Of a stretch of DNA of 64,000 bases, positions 45,672 through 57,702 are shown piece by piece. Below the pieces are notes generated by a model. That model was not told where the DNA came from. It did no database searches and was given only the letters and a program-made list of their open reading frames with translations. The first letter of the stretch is position 1, and every line of letters begins with the position of its first letter. Source of the stretch: Sesamum alatum. Lineage: Eukaryota; Streptophyta; Magnoliopsida; Lamiales; Pedaliaceae. A program made the translations under genes and the position numbers. The DNA lies in the NCBI GenBank assembly GCA_034509735.1, contig JACGWO010000012.1, forward strand, positions 1,736,001 through 1,800,000, written 5' to 3'.

Positions 45672-48288
45672 ATGTCTAAGAACCCACTATCAACCATTCT
45701 TGAGACAAACAAATTCAATGGAACAAATTACAACGACTGGTTGCGCAATCTCAGGATAGTCCTAGATTACGAGAACCAAGGCTACGTCATGGACGAGCCT
45801 CTCCCTAGGACCTTACCGGAAGGATCCACGCCAGAAGAACGTGAGACGTTCGAGACTTGGCATAAGGATAACCGGAAGGTCCGTAGCATCATACTTGCTT
45901 CGATGACCAATGAGATTCAGAAGCAATATGAAAGGCTAGACGATGTCCCTTCCATTATGGCTCGCCTTAAGGATTGCTATGCAGTCCCGGACCGGCATAC
46001 TAGGTATGTCGCGACCAAGGCGTTCTTTGGAACTAAAATGACAGAAGGATCCTCTGTACAAGAGCATGGGGTTAAAATGCTTACCCTAGTGGAAAAGCTC
46101 GAGGACCTAAAGGCAGGTCTCGATAACGAAACGTACATAGATGTGATCCTTCAGTCACTCCCACCCTCCTTCGACCAATTTATCGTCAACTATAACATGA
46201 ATACACTTGAGAAGGGCATTCATGAGTTGATCAATATGTTGGTGCAATACGAGGCAACGACTAAGAAGTCCACGCCTTCGGTATTGTTTGGAGGTGCTTC
46301 AACTTCCAAGACGAAAGGCAAGGGTGCCGGACGTTGGAAAAAGAAGAAGGGGAAGGGAAAAACCGTCATAGCAGCTACGAACACTCAGAGTGTTCCCATT
46401 GCCAAAGAGGGGAAAGGCAAAGGAAAGGGAAAGGTTGTCTCCAAGCAACAGTCAAAGGCATATGACATATGTATCAACTGCCGTGAGAAAGGGCATTGGA
46501 AGAGAGAGTGCCCCAAACTCTTCTCAAACCAAGGTATATTTGTGATTGAGGTTAACATGATCACTAATTCTGCCTCTTGGGTATTGGATACCGGCTGTGG
46601 AGCTCACATTTGCAATGATTTGCAGGTGCTGAAAAGAAGCAGAAAACTAAGTAGCGGGGACATGATCCTGAAGCTTGGAAATGGCAAGGCCATCTCGGCA
46701 GAAGCAGTAGGATCCGCCACTTTAGTAATTAGTGATACCATTAGCATAGAATTAGAGCAGGTTTATTTTGTACCTAGTATGATTAAGAACATCATTTCCA
46801 TTCCATTGTTGGACAATAGTGGTTATGAGTTCAGAATCAATAAAAATTGCTTTTATTTGATGAGGTGTGGAATTGCTCATCTACTTGGTACATTGCACAA
46901 CCTTTAAGGCTAGGCTTGTAGCTAAGGGATACACTCAACGACCCGGGGTCGATTTTGAGGATACCTACTCGCCAGTAGCCATGGCTAAGTCCATTCGGAA
47001 CCTGCTTGCCATAGCAGCATGGTATGACTATGAAATATGGCAGATGGACGTGAAAACGGCCTTCCTCAACGGTTTCGTTGAAGAAGAGATCTATATGGAT
47101 CAGCCGGAGGGTTTCACGGTCACTGGAGAAGAACAGAAGGTCTGTCGTCTCCAGAAGTCCATCTATGGCCTCAAACAAGCATCCTGAAGTTGGAACATTC
47201 GATTTGATGAAGTAATACGGGGATATGACTTCATCAAAAACGAATCCGACCCTTGTGTATACAAGAAGGTCAGTGGGAGCTCTATAGTGTTCCTAGTGCT
47301 TTACGTGGATGACATTCTGCTCATTGGTAATGACGTCAGAATGTTAGGAAACACAAAAGCATGGTTGTCAACCAAGTTTTCCATGAAGGACTTGGGTGAA
47401 GCCTCCAACATCCTAGGCATCCAGATTGTCAGGGACAGATCTAAAAGGATGTTAGGGCTCACCCAAAACTCGTATATGGAGAAAGTCCTAAAGAGATATC
47501 GAATGGACAACTCCAAACGAGGAATCCTCCCAATGAGGCATGGGATCAAGTTGTCCAAGAAGCAGTCCCCGCAGATTGATGAGGAAACTTGAAATGATGA
47601 AAGTCATCCCCTATGCTTCTGCCGTAGGTAGCATCCAATATGCGGTCCATTGCACCAGGCCTGACATTGCATACGCTTTGAGCGTGACAAGCAGATATCA
47701 GTCCTGTGCAGGAGAGGCACATTGGAATGCGTTAAGGGCATCCTTAAGTACCTTAGGAGGACTAAGGAAATGTTCTTTGTCTATGGCAATGGAGAACTTA
47801 TTCTGGAAGGCTTTAGCGACGCTAGCTTCCAGTCTGATGACGATGATGCCAAGTCTCAATCGGGATATGTATTCAAACTCAACGGAGGAGTAGTGGCTTG
47901 GAAAAGTTCCAAGCAAGCAACCACTGCTGACTCCACCACTGAGGCTGAATACATAGCAGCTTCAGAAGCTGCTAAGGAAGCGGTTTGGATGAGAAACTAC
48001 ATCCAAGAGTTGGGTGTGGTGCCTAGCATCGCCGAGCCCGTTGTCATCTTCTGTGATAACAACGGTGTAATAGCGCAAGCAAAGGAACCGAGATCCCATC
48101 ACCGTTCCAAACACATTCTTAGACGCTACCATCTTCTTAGAGAAATGGTAGGAAGAGGTGACGTTCGGATGGACCGAGTCAACTCAGCAGACAACACAGC
48201 AGACCCGCTGACAAAGCCTATGTCGCAGAGTGCTCATACGCAACATCTTGAGAAGATGGGGATTAGGCATATGGGTGATTGGCTTTAA
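45672..48288 (+). pseudogene. Element F gag-pol with integrase deleted
   Basis: Gag starts at 45672 (MSKNPLSTILETNKFNGTNY) and is open through the CCHC knuckle. The protease keeps its Asp (WVLDTGCGAHICND, near 46580). The frame ends just after [11 protein letters not shown], where the sequence jumps at cacaac (46896-46901) from the pre-integrase region to the start of RT ([20 protein letters not shown]), removing the whole integrase. RT keeps YVDDILLIGND (near 47305) but has a TGA after GLKQAS (CGA in E), an extra A near 47585 and a lost C near 47730. RNase H follows to the TAA at 48286-48288. F thus has the catalytic residues that E lacks but no integrase. Confidence 0.9.
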
Positions 48289-48304
48289 AGGTCAAGTGGG
48301 AGAT
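48289..48304 (+). promoter_or_regulatory. Element F polypurine tract
   Basis: aggtcaagtgggagat, identical to that of E. Confidence 0.85.
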
Positions 48305-50290
48305 TGTTAGAATAGGTGACCATGTAAGCCAATTTTGGCGGGTATATGTAACCTATGTCTAGACAATTATAGGTGTTTGATAAATCATTAATGAATAAAG
48401 AAGTGAATTTCATTTGGCATCACTTTGTTTGTGTTCACTTATATTTGTTTTCCATATCTGTTCACTACGCAAACAAAGCCCACGGACTGAGAATCAATTT
48501 CGGGGACTGGGACTACGCTTTGAGGTAGGTCCATGGAATCAGTCTTCCCGAATCAGTCCGGAAATCTCCAAGTCAAGGAATCCCGAAAATGGGTACCGGG
48601 ATTCCATTTGAGACTTGCACTAAGCACCTGCTGTCGTGTTTCATCGACGGGTGACGAGGGTCGTCTAAGCAGTGTTAGTGGGTTAGCATGCGAGGACGCA
48701 GCTGACTGAGGTGACTCGCGGGAACCGTCTTACGGAGGACCTTGAGTATGGTCAGCAAGGTATGACGTTGTATTCCCGGTTCCAACGGTACAGGTCAAGT
48801 CCTTTGACTTGAGGAATTGCTGAGTTTACCTGTACATCAGGGCTGTATCTTAGATATGGTGAGAGATTGCCAGAATTCTCTTTGGTAGTCATAAGCCATG
48901 TCTAGTGCAGTTCTGGTGTGCAAAGTGACAGTAGTTTCCAAGAAAGGATCTGTCTCCTGTCAATAGGTTTTGGCAGTTGAGTCTCATGTATACTCTAGGT
49001 CTTGTCCCTAAAACTGTGCCACAGTGACTGAACAGAAGGGAAGGATTCCCTTGCGGCGTTTAGTGAGGACAGACCGACACTTAGGTCCAAAATGGGTACC
49101 TGCATTTTCCGTGCCCTAGACTCTAAGTGATGAGACCGAAGACAGAAGGACAAGTGTACTGTTAGAGCCTAAATGTTCATCCCTGAATATTTCACCTAGT
49201 CTCTAGTGCCATGGACCGTTGCTAGATGGCCACCCATGGTAACGGAAGGATTCTAGGAATCCGACCAAGTCTAGCTGAAAGGTGAACCTAAAGAGTCACA
49301 CACTATCCACACACATTTAGATATTTAATTAGGAATTAAATATTGGAGTGAAGGAATGATTAAATTGGATTTAATCGGGTCCTTTATTTTTCTTGGATAA
49401 ATAATTCCTTCTATTAGATATAAGGAATTAAATTGATAAATTAGATTTATCAAAGGGATTTATTTAATGGGCTTAAAATAATATTTATATTTATTTTAGC
49501 CTCTTGGAAATATTTAAATAGGTTTTAAATATTCCATTAAATTAAATTAAATCAACGGTCGAGATCAATGGGAGAGATGGATGGCTAGGATTGTTTTGAC
49601 TAGGTCAAAACACTACTTTGACTAGGACTTTGACTAGGTCAAAATCCTAGTCAAATTAGAGTTCTTAAAAGAGGAGTTTAAAGAGGATTAAACTCCTCTT
49701 CTATATAAACCCCTAGCATCCTACAAGTTGAAGGATGATGAAACTCCAACACACACACTACAACACACACACACGGATTCTCTCTCCCTCTCTCTCGTCC
49801 GATTCTCTCTCCCTCTCCAAGAAATATTTTCTTGGTTCTTTTTGTTCTTGGAACATTAAGAACTTGATGAATCAATACCATTAATCCATAATGTGTTATT
49901 GATTCATCCACTCCAAATATTATACACTTGTTCGTTGCTAGCACGACGTGCAAGATACGTGGGTGGATCGTGTGTCACGATTTAGAGGGTCTCAAAGACG
50001 AGATCTTGGTGCAAAACGGGGAACAACGCTTGTAGCCGTTGAAGACGAAAACGACAACGGGTAGGTCTCGTTTTAATTTTTCGCCCTCTCTTTAATTTCC
50101 AACCCTATGGCCTCCATGATTTATTTTATGTCATTCGTTCATGAGATACACCGAACGCCCGGGAAATTTCAAAGGCACACCCTTTGAAACGTGTTTTAAT
50201 TTAAAAGCATGTTTAAATTCCGCATTTATTTTTAATTATACCGCGCTTCCGCATTCGCGCTTTTCCCGGGACGATCCACAATTCCTTTCA
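48305..50290 (+). repeat. Element F 3' LTR
   Basis: 1986 bp, TGTTAGAATAGG to CCTTTCA, followed by the TSD gaaat. It shares gacagtagtttcc and caaggaatcccg with the F 5' LTR and not with the E LTRs. The TATA box is at 49702-49709. Confidence 0.93.
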
Positions 50291-50295
50291 GAAAT

Positions 50296-51824
50296 GGCTT
50301 GAGGCCATGAAGACCGAAATGGACTCCATGAGCGAGAACCAAGTTTGGAGACTTGTAGATCCACCGAAAGGTGTTAAGCCAGTGGGCTGTAAGTGGGTCT
50401 ACAAGCGCAAACTCGGCGTTGATGGAGAAGTCACAACCTTTAAGGCTAGGCTTGTAGCTAAGGGATACACTCAACGACCCGGGGTCGATTTTGAGGATAC
50501 CTACTCGCCAGTAGCCATGGCTAAGTCCATTCGGATCCTGCTTGCCATAGCAGCATGGTATGACTATGAAATATGGCAGATGGACGTGAAAACGGCCTTC
50601 CTCAACGGTTTCGTTGAAGAAGAGATCTATATGGATCAGCCGGAGGGTTTCACGGTCATTGGAGAAGAACAGAAGGTCTGTCGTCTCCAGAAGTCCATCT
50701 ATGGCCTCAAACAAGCATCCCGAAGTTGGAACATTCGATTTGATGAAGTAATACGGGGATATGACTTCATCAAAAACGAATCCGACCCTTGTGTATACAA
50801 GAAGGTCAGTGGGAGCTCTATAGTGTTCCTAGTGCTTTACGTGGAGGACATTCTGCTCATTGGTAATGACGTCAGAATGTTAGGAAACACAAAAGCATGG
50901 TTGTCAACCAAGTTTTCCATGAAGGACTTGGGTGAAGCCTCCTACATCCTAGGCATCCAGATTGTCAGGGACAGATCTAAAAGGATGTTAGGGCTCACCC
51001 AAAACTCGTATATGGAGAAAGTCCTAAAGAGATATCGAATGAACAACTCCAAACGAGGATTCCTTCCAATGAGGCATGGGATCAAGTTGTCCAAGAAGCA
51101 GTCCCCGCAGACTGATGAGGAACTTGAAATGATGAAAGTCATCCCCTATGCTTCTGCCGTAGGTAGCATCCAATATGCGGTCCATTGCACCAGGCCTGAC
51201 ATTGCATACGCTTTGAGCGTGACAAGCAGATATCAGTCCTGTGCAGGAGAGGCACATTGGAATGCCGTTAAGGGCATCCTTAAGTACCTTAGGAGGACTA
51301 AGGAAATGCTCTTGGTCTATGGCAATGGAGAACTTATTCTGGAAGGCTTTAGCGACGCTAGCTTCCAGTCTGATGACGATGATGCCAAGTCTCAATCGGG
51401 ATATGTATTCAAACTCAACGGAGGAGTAGTGGCTTGGAAAAGTTCCAAGCAAGCAACCACTGCTGACTCCACCACTGAGGTTGAATACATAGCAGCTTCA
51501 GAAGCTGCTAAGGAAGCGGTTTGGATGAGAAACTACATCCAAGAGTTGGGTGTGGTGCCTAGCATCGCCGAGCCCGTTGTCATCTTCTGTGATAACAACG
51601 GTGCAATAGCGCAAGCAAAGGAACCGAGATCTCATCACCGTTCCAAACACATTCTTAGACGCTACCATCTTCTTAGAGAAATGGTAGGAAGAGGTGACGT
51701 TCGGATGGACCGAGTCAACTCAGCAGACAACACAGCAGACCCGCTGACAAAGCCTATGTCGCAGAGTGCTCATACGCAACATCTTGAGAAGATGGGGATT
51801 AGGCATATGGGTGATTGGCTTTAA
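50296..51824 (+). pseudogene. Element E reverse transcriptase and RNase H
   Basis: Continues the E pol after element F. It opens with WLEAMKTEMDSMSENQVW, then [60 protein letters not shown], and the active site reads YVEDILLIGND where F and D have YVDD (one catalytic Asp to Glu). RNase H has SDASFQSDDDDAKSQSGYVF, KQATTADSTTEVEYIAASEA and FCDNNGAIAQAKEPRSHH. The frame is open for 505 codons from the Met at 50307 to the TAA at 51822-51824, so this part is well kept apart from the active-site change. Confidence 0.9.
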
Positions 51825-51840
51825 AGGTCAAGTGGGAGAT
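51825..51840 (+). promoter_or_regulatory. Element E polypurine tract
   Basis: aggtcaagtgggagat directly before the 3' LTR, directly after the pol stop. Confidence 0.85.
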
Positions 51841-53823
51841 TGTTAGAATAGGTGACCATGTAAGCCAATTTTGGCGGGTATATGTAACCTATGTCTAGAC
51901 AATTATAGGTGTTTGATAAATCATTAATGAATAAAGAAGTGAATTTCATTTGGCATCACTTTGTTTGTGTTCACTTATATTTGTTTTCCATATCTGTTCA
52001 CTACGCAAACAAAGCCCACGGACTGAGAATCAATTTCGGGGACTGGGACTACGCTTGGAGGTAGGTCCATGGAATCAGTCTTCCCGAATCAGTCCGGAAA
52101 TCTCCAAGTCAAGGACTCCCGAAAATGGGTACCGGGATTCCATTTGAGACTTGCACTAAGCACCTGCTGTCGTGTTTCATCGACGGGTGACGAGGGTCGT
52201 CTAAGCAGTGTTAGTGGGTTAGCATGCGAGGACGCAGCTGACTGAGGTGACTCGCGGGAACCGTCTTACGGAGGACCTTGAGTATGGTCAGCAAGGTATG
52301 ACGTGTATTCCCGGTTCCAACGGTACAGGTCAAGTCCTTTGACTTGAGGAATTGCTGAGTTTACCTGTACATCAGGGCTGTATCTTAGATATGGTGAGAG
52401 ATTGCCAGAATTCTCTTTGGTAGTCATAAGCCATGTCTAGTGCAGTTCTGGTGTGCAAAGTGACAGTGGTTTCCAAGAAAGGATCTATCTCCTGTCAATA
52501 GGTTTTGGCAGTTGAGTCTCATGTATACTCTAGGTCTTGTCCCTAAAACTGTGGCCATAGTGACTGAACAGAAGGGAAGGATTCCCTTGCGGCGTTTAGT
52601 GAGGACAGACCGACACTTAGGTCCAAAATGGGTACCTGCATTTTCCGTGCCCTAGACTCTAAGTGATGAGACCGAAGACAGAAGGACAAGTGTACTGTTA
52701 GAGCCTAAATGTTCATCCCTGAATATTTCACCTAGTCTCTAGTGCCATGGACCGTTGCTAGATGGCCACCCATGGTAATGGAAGGATTCTAGGAATCCGA
52801 CCAAGTCTAGCTGAAAGGTGAACCTAAAGAGTCACACACTATCCACACACATTTAGATATTTAATTAGGAATTAAATATTGGAGTGAAGGAATGATTAAA
52901 TTGGATTTAATCGGGTCCTTTATTTTTCTTGGAGAAATAATTCCTTCTATTAGATATAAGGAATTAAATTGATAAATTAGATTTATCAAAGGGATTTATT
53001 TAATGGGCTTAAATAATATTTATATTTATTTTAGCCTCTTGGAAATATTTAAATAGGTTTTAAATATTCCATTAAATTAAATCAACGGTTGAGATCAATG
53101 GGAGAGATGGATGGCTAGGATTGTTTTGACTAGGTCAAAACACTACTTTGACTAGGACTTTGACTAGGTCAAAATCCTAGTCAAATTAGAGTTCTTAAAA
53201 AGAGGAGTTTAAAGAGGATTAAACTCCTCTTCTATATAAACCCCTAGCATCCTACAAGTTGAATGATGATGAATCTCCAACACACACACAATACACACAC
53301 ACACTCGGCTTTGTCTCCCTCCATCTCGTCCGCCTCTTCTCTCTCTCTCACATTCCAAGAAATTATTTTCTTTGTTCTCTTCTTCTTGGAACATTAGAAA
53401 TTGATGAATCAATACCGTTAATTCATAACGTGTTGTTGATTCATCCACTCCAAAATATAAACTTGTTCGTTGCTAGCACGACGTGCAAGATACGTGGGTG
53501 GATCGTGTGTCACGATTTGGAGGATCTCAAGAACGAGATCTTGGTGCAAAACGGGGAACAACGCGTGTAGCCGTTGAAGACGAAAACGACAACGGGTAGG
53601 TCTCGTTTTAGATTTTCGTCCTCTTTTATTTTCAACCCTATGGCCTCCATGATATGTTATATGTGATTTATTCATGAGATACACCGAACACCTGGGAAAT
53701 TTCAAAGGCACACCCTTTGAAACGTGTTTTAATTTAAAAGCATGTTTAAATTCCGCATTTATTTTTAATTATACCGCGCTTCCGCATTCGCGCTTTTCCC
53801 GGGACTATCCACAATTCCTTTCA
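51841..53823 (+). repeat. Element E 3' LTR
   Basis: 1983 bp, nearly identical to 34573-36557. Differences seen include one T fewer near 53060, ctttgtctcc for ctttctctcc near 53310, and gaacacctggg for gaacacccggg near 53687. The TATA box is at 53233-53240. Confidence 0.93.
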
Positions 53824-53828
53824 GATGA

Positions 53829-54598
53829 TAATACGGGAGATGAACAAGAGGCACGCAGGCCCCACCCAACAGAAAATAAATGATCATACATTCATCCATA
53901 CATAAGGTCTAGGGCTCTTGTGATCATCGCATGTTGATTCCATCAACTCACATAACACAATTATTCCAAATAATCATGCATAAATAACCAATGGACATTC
54001 CAAATACCCAAGTGATGTCCAACATCACAAAAGCATAAACATACAAATAATATGCAAAATTCAAATTTCAAATTTAATGGACATTTTAAACAATGCATCC
54101 AATGCATGTATTAATCCCAAATTAATTAAGCAAATTTAATTCAAGGAATAATCCAATTATTCCAAAATCAAAAATGCAAAATTAACATATTTTCAGAATA
54201 TTATGCCGAAAGTACAGAAAATCAAATTTTCGGAAAAAAGTCGAAAAACGGCACAAAACGGCCCAGCCGTTGTGCCGGCCGGCCCCTGCGCGCGCGCCCG
54301 TGCGCTGTGTCCGCGCGCAGGCACCCGCCTGCGCGGCCGCTGCCGTCCGAACCAATTTTTTTTTTTTTTTGTTTTCCAATACTGTTTCAGCACAATAACA
54401 GTAATATTATTCTGAAAATAAGCATGCAATTTTAGATCCAATCTAACAAAATAAAGCATGCCAAAAGTTCATTAAATCCAAACAATTGAATTATCATATT
54501 ACTCATATATTTATACAATCTAACATGCCAATAAAGCCATTTAAAAGCAAGTAGATCATGCCAAACACATAGATCTATGCCCCTTACATCGAACCGGG
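53829..54598 (-). other. Element D leader, 5' half, with a short GC island
   Basis: The leader resumes after the right TSD of E (gatga, 53824-53828). A compact GC-rich stretch at about 54260-54350 (gcgcgcgcccgtgcgctgtg and similar) occupies the place of the much larger GC block of family 1. One arm of the leader inverted repeat, in diverged form (gggctcttgtgatcatc), lies near 53912. The rest is AT-rich without genes. Confidence 0.6.
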
Positions 54599-54610
54599 CT
54601 CTGATACCAC
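54599..54610 (-). promoter_or_regulatory. Element D primer-binding site (initiator tRNA-Met)
   Basis: Minus strand gtggtatcagag, one base inside the 5' LTR. It has the same primer complement as in A, E and F. Confidence 0.8.
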
Positions 54611-54611
54611 T

Positions 54612-56849
54612 TGAAGGACAAGCGGATCCGCCCGGGAGCGCGAGCGGAAGCGAGAAAGCGAGAAAAAGTGCGTAAATTAAATCAAATCTAATTTAAAATA
54701 CGAATCCCAAGGGTTGTTCCCTTGGGTGCTCAATCGGGTGTTCGATATAGGATGTGTAAATATTGGAAATGAATATTAAACACATTGGGCATAGATAAAT
54801 ATATATATAATCAATCAAAGCGTAATAAACCGTTACCTTTGATTGTTTAGCATATGCTCCCGGCTACTTGTGTTGTTCCTTCTCCGGAATGCTCACGAAA
54901 TCCAAACGTATGGATTCTCCAAAGGTGATCCACACCACACCGGAAGAAACACACATTCTTCTTGCTAGAAAAGAACGGGTTTAAGAAGGAATTGGTTTAA
55001 GAGAAGAACACTATGAATTAGTTCTCTCTTAAACTTACTTTGTTCTTCTTCTTGATTCAAAATCAAGTGAAGAACACAAGTGTGAGAGAGGGAGAGAGGG
55101 CCGAGAGTTGAGAGAGAGGAGAGGGGATCCGAAATTGTCTTCTCTTTTTCCTAGAAAAAGATGAATAATGAATCACGTATGCTTGGTGTTGTATATTCTC
55201 ATATATATACATAATTAATGTGATTATTGGAATGTGTCTAAGTTCATCCAAGGATGTCTAGATTCATTCCAATCAATCACCATCAATTCTTCAATCAAGC
55301 CTACCAAAATTTATGGTATGATCAAATCATACCAAAAGGGAAGAGCTTGATTGGAGTTGATTTGTCTCTTTCCAAAAGTGATAAGTCAAGATACCACCTA
55401 GCATGAAACATGGCTGATTTTGCTTCCTCCAAGGGAGCATGTCGGCCATGTTTAAATAAGGGAAGAAGTCCAACTTCTTCCTATTCCAAAATAGAAATTA
55501 TTTCTCCTCTCTAGTAAATTTAACGGACCGGGTTTTATCGTAATCCAATTATGACGAACCCAACATTAAATCCAATTTAATGTCCATTTAAATTATTCTC
55601 GTTGATCTTTTTAATTCAATTAAAAGATCCAACGTCTCAATGTCTCAACTTTCCATATTTAATCGAAAATTCAATTTATCGATTAAATGAAAGCCTGATA
55701 CAATATCGGCCCCTCCATCCAATAGACTTTCCCTTAAGTAATCCAATTACTTATTTATCCTTCGTGATTGACTCCAAGTCGATCTCTCAACCTCCTCGGT
55801 GATTTGTGTGTGACCCTTTAGGTTCACCCTCAGCTAGACTTGGGCTCGTGTCCCACAAGGGCCCGTTACCATGGGTGGCCGTCTAGCAACGGTCCATGGC
55901 ACTAGAGACTAGGTGAATTGGCGTGAACATTTAGGCGCCGATTTCGTACGGGTACGATCCTTCCGTCTACCGTCTCCCGGCCTTAGTCTAGGGTATGCAA
56001 TTGGGCGTCGGTTCCCATCCTTGACTAGGCATCTATGCTTAATACTCGTGACCACGTATGCTTCATTGCGTCGACACAGAAAACCATTCCCTGATCGACC
56101 AACCACTGTGGCCACAGCTTCAAACAACATGAACGTGTCTCCGAGTGTATAGGAGATACCTCTGTCACATACTGACAGGGGACGGATCCTCTTCTTAGAA
56201 TCCACCGTCCTCGCTACACATTCCGACTGCACTGGACAAGGCTTATGATAATCATCTTACAGAATGATTACCTCTCGCCAGATCCAAGATACAACCATCA
56301 TGTGCACGCGACTGCCATGATCCCTCAAGTTTGAGGATTACTCCCGTACTATCGGAACCGGGGAAAACCAATCATATCGACCAAGCCTCCAAGGCTTCCA
56401 TATGATGATCCCCGCCAGTCAGTCCAGTCGGCTCGACCCCAGTCGACCAACCCATCAAGATCGTGTAGGCGTCCCACGGCTGTCGCCGATGAAACACGGC
56501 ACTCATCCAATGAACACGACTCTTGACGCAAGTCTTAATAGGACTCTCGATGCCCTGTCTCGAGGTCCTCGACTTGGAATGTTTCAGACCCAACTCTTAA
56601 TCAGTTGGTTTCATGACCACCATCCAATGCGTGGCCCAACTGCATGAGTTGTTATCCATGGTCTGTGGGCTTTGTTGTGATATAAGTTAAACACCATTTT
56701 AACAAATGTAAGATGAGCGCAACAAAGAAGGTACCATTGGTGACGAACACTCATCTTATTCATCACATAATAATATTACATTTACATCAAGTTGTCAGAT
56801 AGGTTACAAATCGCCAAACCTATTGGCTTTCTGGTCACCTATTCTAACA
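54612..56849 (-). repeat. Element D 5' LTR
   Basis: 2238 bp, with TG at 56849 and CA at 54612 on the minus strand. It differs from the 3' LTR by scattered substitutions and small indels, visibly more than the E and F pairs differ, so D is older than E and F. This agrees with the nesting order. Confidence 0.9.
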
Positions 56850-57225
56850 CCTTTTACAACATTTGTACTAAAATTCCCAATTTATAGAATCTTAATTTGA
56901 CCTGAGAAACGAGAAGATCGGTTTTTGCTGGAATTTGAGCTAAGAAATAAGAAGATCGATTTTCCCTGTGATGTTCTTTTGTGGATGATGGCAAGACATA
57001 GTTAGCATGCATTGAACTATACTCATTTTTTTACCGTTGCAAACGTCTGTCATTCATAGAAGATGAACTCATATTTGTTTCGGTTTCACCTTTAATGATT
57101 GTTCTTGTTGAATTTTTCTTTAATGAATCAGTTTAGTCCCTTATCTTCGTTTTCTTAAGTTAGCATCCTTAAACATTAGATTTATTTCAAATTAGTCCTT
57201 TCGGACCACTTTCCGGCGGATTTAA
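56850..57225. other. Spacer right of element D
   Basis: Genomic flank continuing from 27839. There is one imperfect tandem duplication of about 48 bp (gagaaacgagaagatcgg near 56903 and aagaaataagaagatcga near 56943). No gene seen. Confidence 0.5.
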
Positions 57226-57685
57226 GGGTAAATTACAATCACCTCCACTGAGATTTGACATAATTATAAATACCTCCTCATTATTTGATAAATTATAAAT
57301 ACCCCCTGACTTTAACGTGCATCTAACAACGAGCACAATCCATCAGGTTCTCATCCAATTTTTGTAATGAACTACACAAAATGTCTTTTTTTCATTATGA
57401 GTTATAATTGTATATATTTTTTTTAGAATTTTGTAAAATATTTTTGTAGATTAATATTTTCTATCGATTATTTATTTTTCCCACCCCAAATTTTTTTATA
57501 TTTTTCTGAATGTTTTTTAAAAAAAAAAATAAAGAAAATCAGCTAGGGTAAAGTAGTACTTTTCACATCTTCGTCTAGGGAGTATTTTCAATTTTTCAAT
57601 TTTATGGGAGTATTATAATTTTTCAAATAACGAGAAAGTATTTATAATTATACCAAATCTAAAAAAAAATAACTGTAATTTACCC
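57226..57685. mobile_element. MITE with about 80-bp terminal inverted repeats
   Basis: A 460-bp AT-rich element. The left end (57226-57306, starting gggtaaattacaatc) is complementary over about 80 bp to the right end (57605-57685, ending gtaatttaccc); both contain 'ataattataaata'. Flanks read ggatttaa (57218-57225) and gaatttaa (57686-57693), an 8-bp duplication with one mismatch. There is no coding capacity. Long TIRs with an 8-9-bp TSD suggest a Mutator-like or hAT-derived MITE; the superfamily is uncertain. Confidence 0.65.
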
Positions 57686-57702
57686 GAATTTAATTAGGAC
57701 CC

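Larger units (their letters stand above)
41392..50290 (+). mobile_element. Ty1/copia element 'F' (family 1), inserted in pol of E
   Basis: LTRs are at 41392-43367 and 48305-50290, with TSDs gaaat at 41387-41391 and 50291-50295. Splicing at one TSD copy rebuilds the E reading frame (..DSGK then WLEAMK), which proves the nesting. Length is 8.9 kb. It is almost identical to E outside a 1.44-kb deletion in pol, and it is the youngest insertion in this stack. Confidence 0.95.
34573..53823 (+). mobile_element. Ty1/copia element 'E' (family 1), in the leader of D
   Basis: LTRs are at 34573-36557 and 51841-53823, with TSDs gatga at 34568-34572 and 53824-53828. Internal parts are 36558-41391 and 50296-51840, with element F between them. 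LTRs 1 and 4 share diagnostic bases (for example caaggactcccg and gacagtggtttcc) that differ from both F LTRs, which supports pairing the outer two. Only a few substitutions and one-base indels were seen between them, so the insertion is recent. Without F the element is about 10.3 kb. Confidence 0.93.
27840..56849 (-). mobile_element. Ty1/copia element 'D' (family 2), split by E and F
   Basis: LTRs are at 54612-56849 (5') and 27840-30044 (3'), on the minus strand. TSDs ccttt lie at 27835-27839 and 56850-56854. The primer-binding site is at 54599-54610 and the polypurine tract at 30045-30058. Internal DNA is 30045-34572 plus 53829-54611; everything between is the family 1 insertion E with F inside it. 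This is the only family 2 copy in the window with an internal region, and it shows that solo LTRs B and C come from a copia element related to family 1. Confidence 0.92.

Noticed and set aside
34573..53823. Possibility that E and F are a tandem array sharing a central LTR
   Set aside because: There are four LTRs, a gaaat duplication flanks F exactly, and the E frame closes across F, so nesting fits and tandem recombination does not.
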